Positions 47,135 to 55,812 of a stretch of 61,085 nucleotides of DNA are shown in pieces. The notes beneath the pieces are model-generated. The model saw nothing but the letters and a program-made list of their open reading frames with translations, ran no database searches and was not told the DNA's origin. Source of the stretch: Aeromicrobium sp. (GTDB lineage Bacteria > Actinomycetota > Coriobacteriia > Anaerosomatales > Anaerosomataceae); contig JADIIM010000009.1 in assembly GCA_015351705.1 (NCBI GenBank), forward strand, positions 1 through 61,085, written 5' to 3'. A program made the translations under genes and the position numbers. Numbering within the stretch: the first letter of the stretch is position 1; the number at the start of each line of letters is the position of its first letter.

Positions 47135-48995
47135 TTGTCACACGACGCCCTCGGTGACGGCGCCGGCTCCCGTCCCGGGGACCGGCCGCCGCACCCTCGT
47201 CCTCGCGGGCAACCCCAATGTCGGCAAGTCCGTCTTCTTCGGTGCGCTGACCGGCACGTATGTCGACGTCAGCAACTTCCCCGGCACGACCGTGGAGATC
47301 ATGCGCGGGCGGCACGGTGAATGGGACGTCTTGGACACCCCGGGCGTCTATGGCGTCGGCTCGTTCAACGATGAGGAGGCCGTGGCGCGCGACGTCATCC
47401 TCGGCGCCGACGTGGTCGTCAACGTCGTGGACGCCGTGCACCCCGAGCGGGACCTCTTCCTCACGCTCCAGCTCGTCGATCTCGGACTGCCGATGATCGT
47501 CGCACTCAACATGACCGACGAGGCCCGTTCACAGGGCGTGGCCATCGACCGCGATCTGCTCGAAGACCTTCTCGGCGTCCCGGTCGTCGAGACCGTGGCT
47601 GTTGAGGGCCGCGGGTTCGAGGACCTTCTCGCCCGCCTGGCCGAGGCACGACCGGGGCACGCGGACCACACGCTCGAGACGGACATCGTCGCGATGGCGG
47701 CGCATGTGGGCAGCCGCGCGTCGGCGCTGCTCGTGCTCGAGGGCGATGAGACGATCGCCGAGCGTTATGCGGTCGCGCCCGGCTCGAAGCGCGACGCCAT
47801 CTACTCGCGTCGCCGGGACCGGGTCGATGACATCGTCGGCCACGTGCTGACCACCACCGACGAGGGGCTGTCCTTCTCGGCGCGGCTTTCCCGCGTGATG
47901 CTGGATCCGTGGACCGGGTTGCCGCTGCTCGGAGTGCTGCTGTACGCGGTCTACGTCGTGCTCGGTCAGTGGGTTGCGGGCGGCGTGGTCGGGATCACCG
48001 AAGAGGTCCTGATGCTCGGGTACTGGGAGCCCTTCATCCAGAGCGCCATCAGCGGCGTGCTCGATGCGGCGTCGCCCCTGCACACGTTCCTGGTCGGGGA
48101 GTTCGGGATCCTGACGATGACCCCGACGTATCTCATCGGCGTGATCCTTCCGCTCGTGGCCGGGTTCTATCTGCTGATGGCCGTGCTGGAGGACTCGGGC
48201 TACCTGCCGCGGATCGCGGCGCTCGCCGATCGCGCGCTCACGGGGATGGGCCTGAACGGCCGCGCCGTCATCCCGCTCATCCTCGGCCTCGGATGCGTGA
48301 CGATGGGCACGCTCACCACCCGCATCCTCGGCAGCAAGCGTGAGCGGTTCATCGCAACCGCACTCATGGCGATCGCAGTGCCGTGCTCGGCCCAGATCGC
48401 GGTGATCGCGGCACTGATGGCCCGCGTCGGCGGGGTATACGCCGCCGCGTACTTCGGCGTGCTGATCGCGATCTTCGTGCTCATCGGGACGCTGCTCAAC
48501 CGCGTCACGCCGGGAGTGTCGACCGACCTGCTCATCGACCTGCCCCCGCTTCGTCTGCCGCGGCTCGGGAACGTCTTCAAGAAGACCGGCGTGAAGGTCT
48601 GGGGCTTCATGCGCGAGGTGGCCCTGTTCTTCCTCGCGGGAACCACGCTGATCTCGCTTCTGGACATCACTGGTGCCCTCGCGTGGATCCAGCGGGCTGC
48701 TGCACCGATCACTGTGGCGTGGCTGCACCTGCCCGCCGAGGCGGCGACGGCGTTCGTGATGGGCTTCGTGCGTCGTGACTTCGGTGCCGCGGGCTTCTTC
48801 ACCATGGACCTCGCCGCGCCTCAACTGCTGGTGGCGATGGTGACGATCACGCTGTTCGTACCGTGCGCGGCGAGCATGATGGTCATCCTCAAGGAGCGTG
48901 GCTGGCGGTACCTCCTCGGTCTGTTCGCCGGCTCGATCGGCGTGGCCTTCCTCGTCGGCGGGCTGTTGATGCGGTTGCTCGAGGTGCTGGTGTGA
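47121..48995 (+). CDS. feoB: Ferrous iron transporter FeoB
   Basis: 624 aa. N-terminal GTPase: G1 GNPNVGKS, G2 Thr in NFPGTTVE, G3 DTPGVY, G4 NMTD; GDI helical region to about 255; then membrane core with two Gate motifs (VPCSAQIAVIAAL and VPCAASMMVIL). Takes up Fe(II) under low oxygen. ATG 47121 overlaps feoA by 14 bp, and its stop overlaps the next small gene (GTGA). Confidence 0.96.
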   Translation: MREPSCHTTPSVTAPAPVPGTGRRTLVLAGNPNVGKSVFFGALTGTYVDVSNFPGTTVEIMRGRHGEWDVLDTPGVYGVGSFNDEEAVARDVILGADVVVNVVDAVHPERDLFLTLQLVDLGLPMIVALNMTDEARSQGVAIDRDLLEDLLGVPVVETVAVEGRGFEDLLARLAEARPGHADHTLETDIVAMAAHVGSRASALLVLEGDETIAERYAVAPGSKRDAIYSRRRDRVDDIVGHVLTTTDEGLSFSARLSRVMLDPWTGLPLLGVLLYAVYVVLGQWVAGGVVGITEEVLMLGYWEPFIQSAISGVLDAASPLHTFLVGEFGILTMTPTYLIGVILPLVAGFYLLMAVLEDSGYLPRIAALADRALTGMGLNGRAVIPLILGLGCVTMGTLTTRILGSKRERFIATALMAIAVPCSAQIAVIAALMARVGGVYAAAYFGVLIAIFVLIGTLLNRVTPGVSTDLLIDLPPLRLPRLGNVFKKTGVKVWGFMREVALFFLAGTTLISLLDITGALAWIQRAAAPITVAWLHLPAEAATAFVMGFVRRDFGAAGFFTMDLAAPQLLVAMVTITLFVPCAASMMVILKERGWRYLLGLFAGSIGVAFLVGGLLMRLLEVLV

Positions 48996-49207
48996 TCCGG
49001 GCGGCCGACAGGCGGGCCACGCGTGGACGACAGGCCGGCGGGAACGACGCCGCACAAGGACCACGGTTCCCCTCCCCGGTCGTCTGCCCTTCGTGCGGGT
49101 ACGCCTCCGACGACATCCGCTGCCCCCGCTGCAACGCGCTCAAGCTCTCCGGTTGCACCGGCGCGTGCCTGACGTGCGGGGTCTCGAGTTGTGGAGCGAA
49201 GCCTTAG
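48992..49207 (+). CDS. Small eight-cysteine (zinc-ribbon-like) protein coupled to feoB
   Basis: 71 aa, GTG 48992 overlapping the feoB TGA. A basic N-terminus (1-30) is followed by CPSC (32-35), CPRC (44-47) and a second cluster CTGACLTC..C (55, 59, 62, 67): eight cysteines in 36 residues. The first four look like a zinc ribbon; the last four could bind another metal or an Fe-S cluster. It does not look like the usual FeoC or the membrane-bound FeoB-associated Cys-rich protein. Role in iron uptake is inferred from position only. Confidence 0.72.
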   Translation: MIRAADRRATRGRQAGGNDAAQGPRFPSPVVCPSCGYASDDIRCPRCNALKLSGCTGACLTCGVSSCGAKP

Positions 49208-49875
49208 ACGGCGGGGACCGAGCGAGCTGCGATGACGCCGGGAAGCGCGCTGATCCCGGCTGCTGTCTCGTCAGGCACCGGCCCATCGGTCTCGATGATC
49301 ATGAGCGCCCGTGCGCCGCGACGCTCCCGGAAGACCTGCATCGACGCGATGTTGATGACGTCGGCGGCCAGCCGTGCCGAGACCGCCGCCACCACGCCGG
49401 GCTGGTCGTGGTGGACCACGCCGAGCGCCGGGAGCTCCCCGGTCAACCTGACCGGGAAGTCGTCGATCAGCGTGACCTCCACATCTCCCGCTCCCAGTGA
49501 GGAGCCCTGCACGAGGACGCGCGCACCGTCGACGGTCACGACGGTGATCCGCGCCGTGTTGGGGTGGACATCGCCGAGATCGCCCTCGGCGAAGGACACG
49601 CGCATCCCGGCCTTCTCGGCGAGAGCTTTCGCCTCGGGGATGCGCGGGTCGTCTGGAGCGAGGCCGAGCAGTCCGGCAACGAGTGCGACGTCGGTGCCAT
49701 GTCCGCGTCCGGTCGATGCGAACGAGCCGTGCAGAACCACCTCGGCGCTCCGCACCTCGGCTCCGGCAATCGCGCGAGCAAGCGCGCCGAGGCGGGCGGC
49801 GCCCGCGGTGTGGCTTGAGCTCGGCCCCACCATCACCGGCCCGATGATGTCGAACACGCTTCGTTGGCGCATCAT
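49204..49875 (-). CDS. sdaAB: L-serine dehydratase, iron-sulfur-dependent, beta subunit
   Basis: 223 aa. SDH beta domain (FDIIGPVMVGPSSSHTAGAARLG, GSFASTGRGHGTD) followed by a C-terminal ACT domain (ALGVVHHDQPGVVAAVSARLAADVINIASMQVFRE). Partner of SdaAA; the ACT domain may sense serine. Starts at tandem ATGs 49875/49872; the ribosome site is weak. Its stop overlaps the converging Cys-rich gene by 4 bp. Confidence 0.94.
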   Translation of the reverse strand: MMRQRSVFDIIGPVMVGPSSSHTAGAARLGALARAIAGAEVRSAEVVLHGSFASTGRGHGTDVALVAGLLGLAPDDPRIPEAKALAEKAGMRVSFAEGDLGDVHPNTARITVVTVDGARVLVQGSSLGAGDVEVTLIDDFPVRLTGELPALGVVHHDQPGVVAAVSARLAADVINIASMQVFRERRGARALMIIETDGPVPDETAAGISALPGVIAARSVPAV

Positions 49876-50013
49876 TCGCTGATTGTAGCGCGCCCGCCGC
49901 GTTGTCGCGCGCATGCGGGGTGGCGGCCCGCGTTGTGCGTCGGCCTCACGTGGGCGTATGCTGTTCGAACGCCCTGCGGGGCGATGTTCAGGCAAGCGTT
50001 AGGAAGGACACCC

Positions 50014-50562
50014 ATGCAAGAAGCACAAGGCACGCCCGCCCGCTCGAACCAGATGCTCTACATCCTTCTCGGTGTGGTCGCGGTCCTGCTCGTCGTCATC
50101 GTGTTGTTCCTCACCGGCGTCATCGGTGGCTCCGGCACTGAGACGACCTCGCCGGTGGCCGAGGCCCCTAGCACCGGTGGCGAGATGCCGCAGATGCCCT
50201 CGGTGACCGAGCCGGTCGAGTTCGACCCGGCCACGGCGACCCGGGTCCCGGCCGGAGAGACGCCGGAACAGTATGTCGTCGCGTACTTCGACGCGGTGGT
50301 CGCCGGGGACTACACCGGGGCGTATGATCGCCTCCCGGCCGACAAGAAGGCCGCCTCCACTGAAGACCAGTTCGCCGAGCAGCTGACCGGGTACGGCATC
50401 ACCGCCTACACGATCGACGAGGTCTCGGAAGAGGGCGACGAGGCGCGGGTGCAGGCGACGGCCTCCATGGCCGGCGGCGCGTTCCAGTACCTGTGGACGT
50501 TCGTCAAAGACGGTGATGAGTGGCTCGTGAAGTCCCGCACCCTGCCGGGCATGGGCCAGTAG
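50014..50562 (+). CDS. Membrane-anchored protein with NTF2/DUF4878-like extracytoplasmic domain
   Basis: 182 aa, ATG 50014 after AGGAAGG. One N-terminal membrane segment (MLYILLGVVAVLLVVIVLFLTGVIGG, 14-39), a Ser/Pro/Glu-rich linker, then a small alpha-beta domain (PEQYVVAYFDAVVAGDYTGAYDRLPADKKA ... WTFVKDGDEWLVKS) of the cone-shaped NTF2 type. Function unknown; monocistronic with its own terminator. Confidence 0.8.
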   Translation: MQEAQGTPARSNQMLYILLGVVAVLLVVIVLFLTGVIGGSGTETTSPVAEAPSTGGEMPQMPSVTEPVEFDPATATRVPAGETPEQYVVAYFDAVVAGDYTGAYDRLPADKKAASTEDQFAEQLTGYGITAYTIDEVSEEGDEARVQATASMAGGAFQYLWTFVKDGDEWLVKSRTLPGMGQ

Positions 50563-50584
50563 CCTGACCGTCCGCGTGTCCGAC

Positions 50585-50611
50585 AAGCGGCGCCCCCCCG
50601 GGGCGCCGCTT
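50585..50611 (+). terminator. Terminator hairpin
   Basis: Perfect 12-bp stem AAGCGGCGCCCC / GGGGCGCCGCTT with loop CCC, 22 bp after the preceding stop; a short T-run follows. Confidence 0.85.
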
Positions 50612-50677
50612 TCGCGTTCGGCCCGGAGGCCGATCCGGGTCACATCACGGTCACAGTCGCGTGCTACGCTTCGGCAC

Positions 50678-53581
50678 ATGGCCGATGACACGCTCGCTTC
50701 GTTCCTCCAGCCCGGGACCGACCCGGGTGTCGCCGAGGCGTACGCCTCGCTGCCCCTGCGCGCCCGGGAGACGGTCTTTGGATTCGAGGACGAGGTGGTA
50801 TTCCTCGACCTCGAGACCACCGGTTTCGACCCGTCGCGTGACGAGATCATCGAGGTGGGAGCGGTGCTCGCCCGCGGCCCGGACGTGCTCGACCGGCTCG
50901 AGACGTTCGTCCGGCCCGAACGTCCCATCCCTGCCGAGACCACGCAGCTCACGGGCATCGACGACGACGCGGTGGCGGCTGCTCCACCGCTGGAGCGCGT
51001 GGCCGGCGATCTCGCTGCGTTCATCGGCGGGCGGACGATCATCGCGCACAACGCGTCGTTCGACCGGTCGTTCCTCGAGCACGCAGGTGTTTCGCCCTCG
51101 CGGGTCCGCGGGCCGTGGATCGACTCGCTCGAGGTCGTCCGCCTCGCCCTCCCGCGTCTCCGCTCACATCGTCTGACCGACCTCGCCCGCGCGTTCGGCA
51201 TCGCTCCCGGTCGCGACCACCGGGCACTTGACGACGCTGAGGCGCTCTTCGGCGTCTGGCGCGTGGCACTCACCGCCCTCGGCGACCTGCCGCCGGGTGT
51301 CGTGCACGAGCTCTCGCGGCTCGCTGCGCAGGTTCCCGAGTGGTCGGTGGGCCCACTGCTCGCACACCTGGCGGCGGGCGCGAGCGCCGCGCCGTTCGAT
51401 CTGCGCCGTCTGCGTGATGAGCGCCTGAAGGCGGAGCGCCACGAGCCGCTGGCCGATGCCTGCGAGGTGGCCCTGAGCCCGCCCGACCCCGCCGAGGTGC
51501 AGGCGGAGTTCGCGCGGGACGGTGTGGTGGGACGCATGTATGCCGGCTATGAGTCGCGCGACGAACAGGCGCGGATGGCCCAGGCCGTCCTGGAGGCGTT
51601 CACCACCTCGCGGTGCGCGGCCGTCGAGGCGGGAACGGGGGTGGGCAAGTCGGTGGCCTACCTCGTGCCGGCGTCGCACTTCGCGCTCGCCAACGGCGTG
51701 CGTGTCGGTGTGGCAACCAAGACCAACACGCTCATGGACCAGTTGGTGCACCGGGAGCTGCCGCGCCTCGCCTCCGAGCTCGGCGGCGCCCTGCGGTTCA
51801 CCGCGCTCAAGGGCTACGAACACTATCTGTGTCTGCGCAAGCTGCAACGGCTGCTCGACGCACCGCTGGATGCGGGCACGGCTGCGCTCCTCGGCACGCT
51901 CGTCACGTGGACGGCGCAGACGACCGCGGGCGATAAGGAGGCCGTGAACATCCACTGGCCTCGTGCTTTCGCGCCGCAGGTCCTCGCATCGTTCGCCGAC
52001 TGCACCAAGAAGCGCTGCCGGTACTACCCCAACCACTGCTACCTGCATGGCACGCGCAGGCGCGCAGCCTCGGCGCACATCGTGGTCACCAACCACTCGC
52101 TCTTCTTCCGGGACCTGACCACGGGCGGAGGGATCCTGCCGCCGATCCGGCACTGGGTCGTGGACGAGGCGCACGCCGCCGAGGCGGAAGCGCGCGACCA
52201 GCTCTCGGTGGGCGCGGGTCACGCCGAGCTCGGTGGCCTGCTTGGCGGCCTGCACGCCCAGGGCCGCGGGGGATACCTCTCGGCGCTGCGTACGCGCATC
52301 GCGTTGGAGAGCGATGTGGACGCCGCAGACACGCTCGGCACGATCGACGAGCTGCGCGGGGCGGTGGATGAAGCGGCCACGATCGCCGGCTCGTTCTTCG
52401 AGTTCGTCCGGGACCTCGGGCCCGCCGAGCGGGGGGGCTACGACCGGGCCGAGGTGCGGGTCACCGCGGCGATGCGCGATTCGGGCGGATGGTCGACCGC
52501 CGCCGGCGTGGGGCGCTCCCTCGTCCGGCGTCTCGAGCGGGTGCTCGAGCTCGGGCGGGCGCTGGTCACCGCGCTCGAGGTCGGTGCGGAAGCCTACGCC
52601 GAGGCGCGGGCGGACCTGGCCGGTCAGCTCTCCGGCATCGCGGGACAACTCGACGGGCTCGTGACCATCCTCGACGGCTCAGATGACCGGTTCGTCTACG
52701 CGCTTACCGTCGACCGCGGCCGAGGGGCGTCGGAGCGGCTCGACGCGCTGCTGCTCGACGTCGGCGCCGAGCTCGTGGAACGGCTGTACCCGTCGGTGTA
52801 CTCGGTCGTGTACACCTCGGCCACCATCGCGGCCGGCAGCGACTTCTCCCACTTCGAGCGCGCCGTGGGCCTCGATCGGGCGGGCGAGGGCGGGCACCGG
52901 ACGCTCAGACTCGAGAGCAGCTACGACTTCGAACGCCAGATGGCGGTGTTCGTCCCCACCGATCTTCCCGAGCCGTGTCGCGCCGACTCCCGAGGATACG
53001 GGGAGTACATCGAAGCGCTCTCGGACCTGCTCCGCGAGGTGCACGAGGCGATGGACGGCTCGGTGCTCACGCTGTTCACCAACCGGCGGGACATGGACGA
53101 GGTCTACCGGCGGCTGCACGAGCCGCTCCGTGCGGCCGGGCTCCCCTTGATCGTGCAGAGCCGCGGGGCATCACGCAAGCGCGTCGCCGACGAGTTCATC
53201 GCCGATGAGCGCACGTCGCTGTTGGCGACCAAGTCGTTCTGGGAGGGGTTCGACGCCAAGGGCGACACACTCCGCTGCGTGGTGGTGCCGCGACTGCCGT
53301 TCGCGCCGGTGAACGACCCCGTGCTCGAGGAACGGCGGGAGCGCGATCGGGCCTGGTGGGAGCATTACTACCTCCCGGAGGCCGTTCTTGAGCTCAAACA
53401 GGCGGCCGGGCGGCTCATCCGCTCGTCCAACGACCAGGGGTGTCTCGTGCTGGCCGACACGCGCCTCGTCGGTCCGAAGCCGTACGCCCGACGCTTCCTC
53501 GACGCGCTGCCGGTGCGCGACGTCGAACGCCTTCCGGCTTCCGAGATCGCGCCGGTGATGCGAGCCCGCTTCGGCCGCTGA
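50678..53581 (+). CDS. DEDDh exonuclease-DinG-type Fe-S helicase fusion
   Basis: 967 aa. N-terminal DnaQ/PolC-like 3'-5' exonuclease (~40-205): VFLDLETTG, IIAHNASFDRSFL, HRALDDAEAL. C-terminal XPD/DinG-like SF2 helicase: Walker A EAGTGVGKSVAYL, the four-Cys Fe-S region (YEHYLCLRKL; CTKKRCRYYPNHC), DEAH box WVVDEAHAAEAE, and late FWEGFDAKGD and QAAGRLIRS motifs. Predicted to resolve damaged or structured DNA. ATG 50678 has a weak ribosome site. It converges on the WYL regulator pair. Confidence 0.93.
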   Translation: MADDTLASFLQPGTDPGVAEAYASLPLRARETVFGFEDEVVFLDLETTGFDPSRDEIIEVGAVLARGPDVLDRLETFVRPERPIPAETTQLTGIDDDAVAAAPPLERVAGDLAAFIGGRTIIAHNASFDRSFLEHAGVSPSRVRGPWIDSLEVVRLALPRLRSHRLTDLARAFGIAPGRDHRALDDAEALFGVWRVALTALGDLPPGVVHELSRLAAQVPEWSVGPLLAHLAAGASAAPFDLRRLRDERLKAERHEPLADACEVALSPPDPAEVQAEFARDGVVGRMYAGYESRDEQARMAQAVLEAFTTSRCAAVEAGTGVGKSVAYLVPASHFALANGVRVGVATKTNTLMDQLVHRELPRLASELGGALRFTALKGYEHYLCLRKLQRLLDAPLDAGTAALLGTLVTWTAQTTAGDKEAVNIHWPRAFAPQVLASFADCTKKRCRYYPNHCYLHGTRRRAASAHIVVTNHSLFFRDLTTGGGILPPIRHWVVDEAHAAEAEARDQLSVGAGHAELGGLLGGLHAQGRGGYLSALRTRIALESDVDAADTLGTIDELRGAVDEAATIAGSFFEFVRDLGPAERGGYDRAEVRVTAAMRDSGGWSTAAGVGRSLVRRLERVLELGRALVTALEVGAEAYAEARADLAGQLSGIAGQLDGLVTILDGSDDRFVYALTVDRGRGASERLDALLLDVGAELVERLYPSVYSVVYTSATIAAGSDFSHFERAVGLDRAGEGGHRTLRLESSYDFERQMAVFVPTDLPEPCRADSRGYGEYIEALSDLLREVHEAMDGSVLTLFTNRRDMDEVYRRLHEPLRAAGLPLIVQSRGASRKRVADEFIADERTSLLATKSFWEGFDAKGDTLRCVVVPRLPFAPVNDPVLEERRERDRAWWEHYYLPEAVLELKQAAGRLIRSSNDQGCLVLADTRLVGPKPYARRFLDALPVRDVERLPASEIAPVMRARFGR

Positions 53582-53588
53582 GTCGCGC

Positions 53589-54530
53589 CTACCGGAGGTC
53601 GGTGAGCATGGCGGCCGCCATCGTCCGCACGGCGTCACGGACCTCAGGCGGCGAGACGGCCTCGGCCTCCCCCAGCCGGGCGACGACACGGCGGGCGATC
53701 CACGCCACGCCCTGATATGGAACGCGCGCGATCACGCTCCCGTCGTCCGCGGGCTCGAGCGACACGCCCGGCCACTCGCGTCCGTCGGGGAGGGTCGCAC
53801 CGGGCACGAACCTCACCTCGGCCACGGGCAGGCGCTCCGCCGACGGGGTCACGGACATCCGCTTGTTCGAGGGCGGTGTGAACCGCTCGCCAGTCTGGGC
53901 GACGGCGCGGATGCGGTCGAGTCGGAAGACGCGCTCCTCCCCGACGCCCTCACAGAACGCTACGAGATACCAGGCGCCGAGACGGTTGACGAGCGCCCAC
54001 GGGTGGACGACGCGCTCCGACATGCGGCCGGTGGTGCCGGTCAGGTAGGTGATGGACACCTTGTCGTGCTCGGCGGCAGCGCCGGCGAGCGCCGCATACA
54101 GGTCCGCGATGCCTCCCGGCGCCGTGCCGGTCCGGACCGTCCGTGCGATCTCATCGGACGGCACCGTGTCGGTCGTCGCCTCGGCGAGCTTGCGACGCAG
54201 CGGGCTGTCATCGTCGTACCCGGCGGTATCGAGTGCCGCGACGAGCGCGCGGGCCTCGTTGGCGCTGAGTTTCAGCTGACGGTCGAGACCGGGCGGGTCC
54301 ATGTTGACGGTGACGCTCTCGCCGTCGATCTCGAGGTCCACCATGTCGAGCGGGCTGAAGGGCGGTACGCCGCACAGGGTCAGCGTGGCGAGGTCGGCAG
54401 CGACCTCGGCGGTCGTCGCCCCCACCGCCGCTGCGAGATCGGCCAGCGGGGTGGACTCCCCCCGCTTGAGGTGCGGAAGAAGTGCCAGCAGGCGGCGGGC
54501 GCGGACGGCGGCGTCGGTGCTGTTAGGCAT
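53589..54530 (-). CDS. WYL-domain transcriptional regulator, PafC-like
   Basis: 313 aa. N-terminal winged HTH (LLALLPHLKRGESTPLADLAAAVGATTAEVAADLATLTLCG), WYL domain (VHPWALVNRLGAWYLVAFCEGVGEERVFRLDRIRAV), and a C-terminal WCX extension. In mycobacteria PafB and PafC act as a pair to switch on DNA-damage genes independently of LexA. ATG 54530 overlaps the stop of the partner gene by 8 bp (ATGCCTAA). Confidence 0.88.
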   Translation of the reverse strand: MPNSTDAAVRARRLLALLPHLKRGESTPLADLAAAVGATTAEVAADLATLTLCGVPPFSPLDMVDLEIDGESVTVNMDPPGLDRQLKLSANEARALVAALDTAGYDDDSPLRRKLAEATTDTVPSDEIARTVRTGTAPGGIADLYAALAGAAAEHDKVSITYLTGTTGRMSERVVHPWALVNRLGAWYLVAFCEGVGEERVFRLDRIRAVAQTGERFTPPSNKRMSVTPSAERLPVAEVRFVPGATLPDGREWPGVSLEPADDGSVIARVPYQGVAWIARRVVARLGEAEAVSPPEVRDAVRTMAAAMLTDLR

Positions 54531-55497
54531 GGCGGTCCACCACCTCGCGGAGCCCCGTGCGTAAGGCCTCGACAAGAGCGGGCGGCTCGACGGCGTGGAT
54601 GGCCGGGCCCTCGGCGACGATCCACTGCGCAAGACGAACGAGGTCGCGCGCCTCGACGTCCCAGACGACCGATCCATCGGGAAGCGGGGCGAGCGTGCCG
54701 TGCCCGCGTACCAGCCGGTCGGCGCGCCACGCCACGTCCGGCTCGAAGCGGATACGCGCGGCCAGGGCCCCGGTCCCGTACTGGAAGGGCAGCTTCTCGT
54801 GGTCCCGGACATCGAAGTCCTCGGGCCGCTCGAAATCCGGTGTGCGCGGGCGCTTGGGGTTGACGTCGAGGTCCCGCATCCGCTCGATGGCGTACGTACG
54901 CCTGGCATCGAGGTCGCGGTCCTGCCCGATGAGGTACCAGACCCCTTCACGGAAGAAGACACCGTAAGGATCGACGTGATGGCTCTTGGACTCGCCGCGC
55001 TGGTTCGTGTAGCCGAACGTCACCGACTTGCGCGTGTGAACGGCCTCGGCGAGTGCTCGCGCCCGCAGCCCCTGGCCGTCGTCACCTCCAGCGGCGAGTT
55101 CAGCCGCAGCGAGCGGCCCGGTCTGCCCCGCGTCGGTGAGCTTTCCGAGGGCGATGGCGAGGTCGTCGCCGAACGGGAAGCCCGGGTCTGCGGCGAGTGC
55201 GGCCGCGATCACCTTGAGCGCCGCACGCTCCTCGTCGGTGAGCTCGACGGGCCGCGCGTAGGAGGCCGTCGGGTCGAACCGGTATGCTTCAGCCTCGTCG
55301 TCCCGCACCACCTCGATCACGATGCCGGCAGCGCGGAGGAACTCCTTGTCGCGCTCGAACATGCGAAGGAACGCCGCCTCGTCCTGGTCCTCAGAGTAGC
55401 CGAGGCCGGCGTTGCGGCACTGCTCGGCGGTGACGGGCGTCCGGCACGACGCCAGATACAGCGCGAGGTTGACACGCCGTTCGACGGGGTCGGCCAC
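54523..55497 (-). CDS. WYL-domain transcriptional regulator, PafB-like
   Basis: 324 aa, GTG 55497 behind AGGAGG. N-terminal HTH (RRVNLALYLASCRTPVTAEQC), WYL (VDPYGVFFREGVWYLIGQDRDLDARRTYAIERMRDLDV) and WCX domains. Tandem arrangement with the next WYL gene matches pafBC. Its transcript probably begins with the structured leader at 55553-55678. Next to a helicase-exonuclease, which fits a DNA-damage role. Confidence 0.88.
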   Translation of the reverse strand: MADPVERRVNLALYLASCRTPVTAEQCRNAGLGYSEDQDEAAFLRMFERDKEFLRAAGIVIEVVRDDEAEAYRFDPTASYARPVELTDEERAALKVIAAALAADPGFPFGDDLAIALGKLTDAGQTGPLAAAELAAGGDDGQGLRARALAEAVHTRKSVTFGYTNQRGESKSHHVDPYGVFFREGVWYLIGQDRDLDARRTYAIERMRDLDVNPKRPRTPDFERPEDFDVRDHEKLPFQYGTGALAARIRFEPDVAWRADRLVRGHGTLAPLPDGSVVWDVEARDLVRLAQWIVAEGPAIHAVEPPALVEALRTGLREVVDRHA

Positions 55498-55552
55498 AGG
55501 AGACCTCCTCGGTCGCGGGGACACGACGATTCTACCGCGAGAGAGGGTGGGC

Positions 55553-55678
55553 GGGGCAGTGCGGCCGGACTCCCACGAGAAGAAAGAAACCAGGCGCGCG
55601 GGGGGAGGCGCGCCTGGTTCACGTGGGCGGCGAATCCCCGCCCCTGAGGGGGGAGGAGAGGGCGGGTCGCACTGCCCC
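55553..55678 (-). ncRNA. Structured leader or small RNA with three nested/perfect helices upstream of the WYL operon
   Basis: Four perfect pairings fit one fold. P1 is GGGGCAGTGCG (55553-55563) with CGCACTGCCCC (55668-55678). P2 is CCCACG (55572-55577) with CGTGGG (55622-55627). P2b is AACCAGGCGCGC (55588-55599) with GCGCGCCTGGTT (55608-55619). P3 is CCCGCCC (55637-55643) with GGGCGGG (55660-55666). Together this is a three-way junction. Minus-strand RNA from the extended -10 at 55685-55693 would start almost exactly at P1, and P2b is followed by a U-rich tract (TTTCTTTCTTCT), i.e. an intrinsic terminator. No known RNA family recognised. Confidence 0.55.
55577..55619 (-). terminator. Terminator/attenuator hairpin in the WYL-operon leader
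   Basis: 12-bp perfect stem AACCAGGCGCGC/GCGCGCCTGGTT followed, in minus-strand direction, by a T-rich run (55588-55577). It lies in the expected 5' leader of the WYL pair, about 80 nt before its start codon, so it could end a small RNA or act as an attenuator. Confidence 0.65.
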
Positions 55679-55684
55679 AACGCG

Positions 55685-55693
55685 AGTATAGCA
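55685..55693 (-). promoter_or_regulatory. Extended -10 promoter element facing the WYL operon
   Basis: Minus-strand TGCTATACT: TGn plus TATACT, one base from the consensus hexamer. A transcript would start about 7 nt downstream, near 55678, the first base of the P1 helix. No good -35 box was seen, consistent with an extended -10 promoter. Confidence 0.6.
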
Positions 55694-55812
55694 ACACGGG
55701 TGCCAACGCGTATGCACGGAGCGCGCAGATCCATGCATCTGACACAACGAGTGTCGTAGAGGTTGCCCTGAAAGGCGCGTCAGGCTACAACAGTGCGCGA
55801 GGAGGCACGCAC

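Noticed and set aside
47529-49064. 511-codon open frame on the minus strand opposite feoB
   Set aside because: Complement shadow of feoB, with low-complexity His/Arg/Asp/Glu composition and no family pattern.
51164-52648. 494-codon minus-strand open frame opposite the exonuclease-helicase gene
   Set aside because: Antisense shadow; the plus-strand gene has full motif support.
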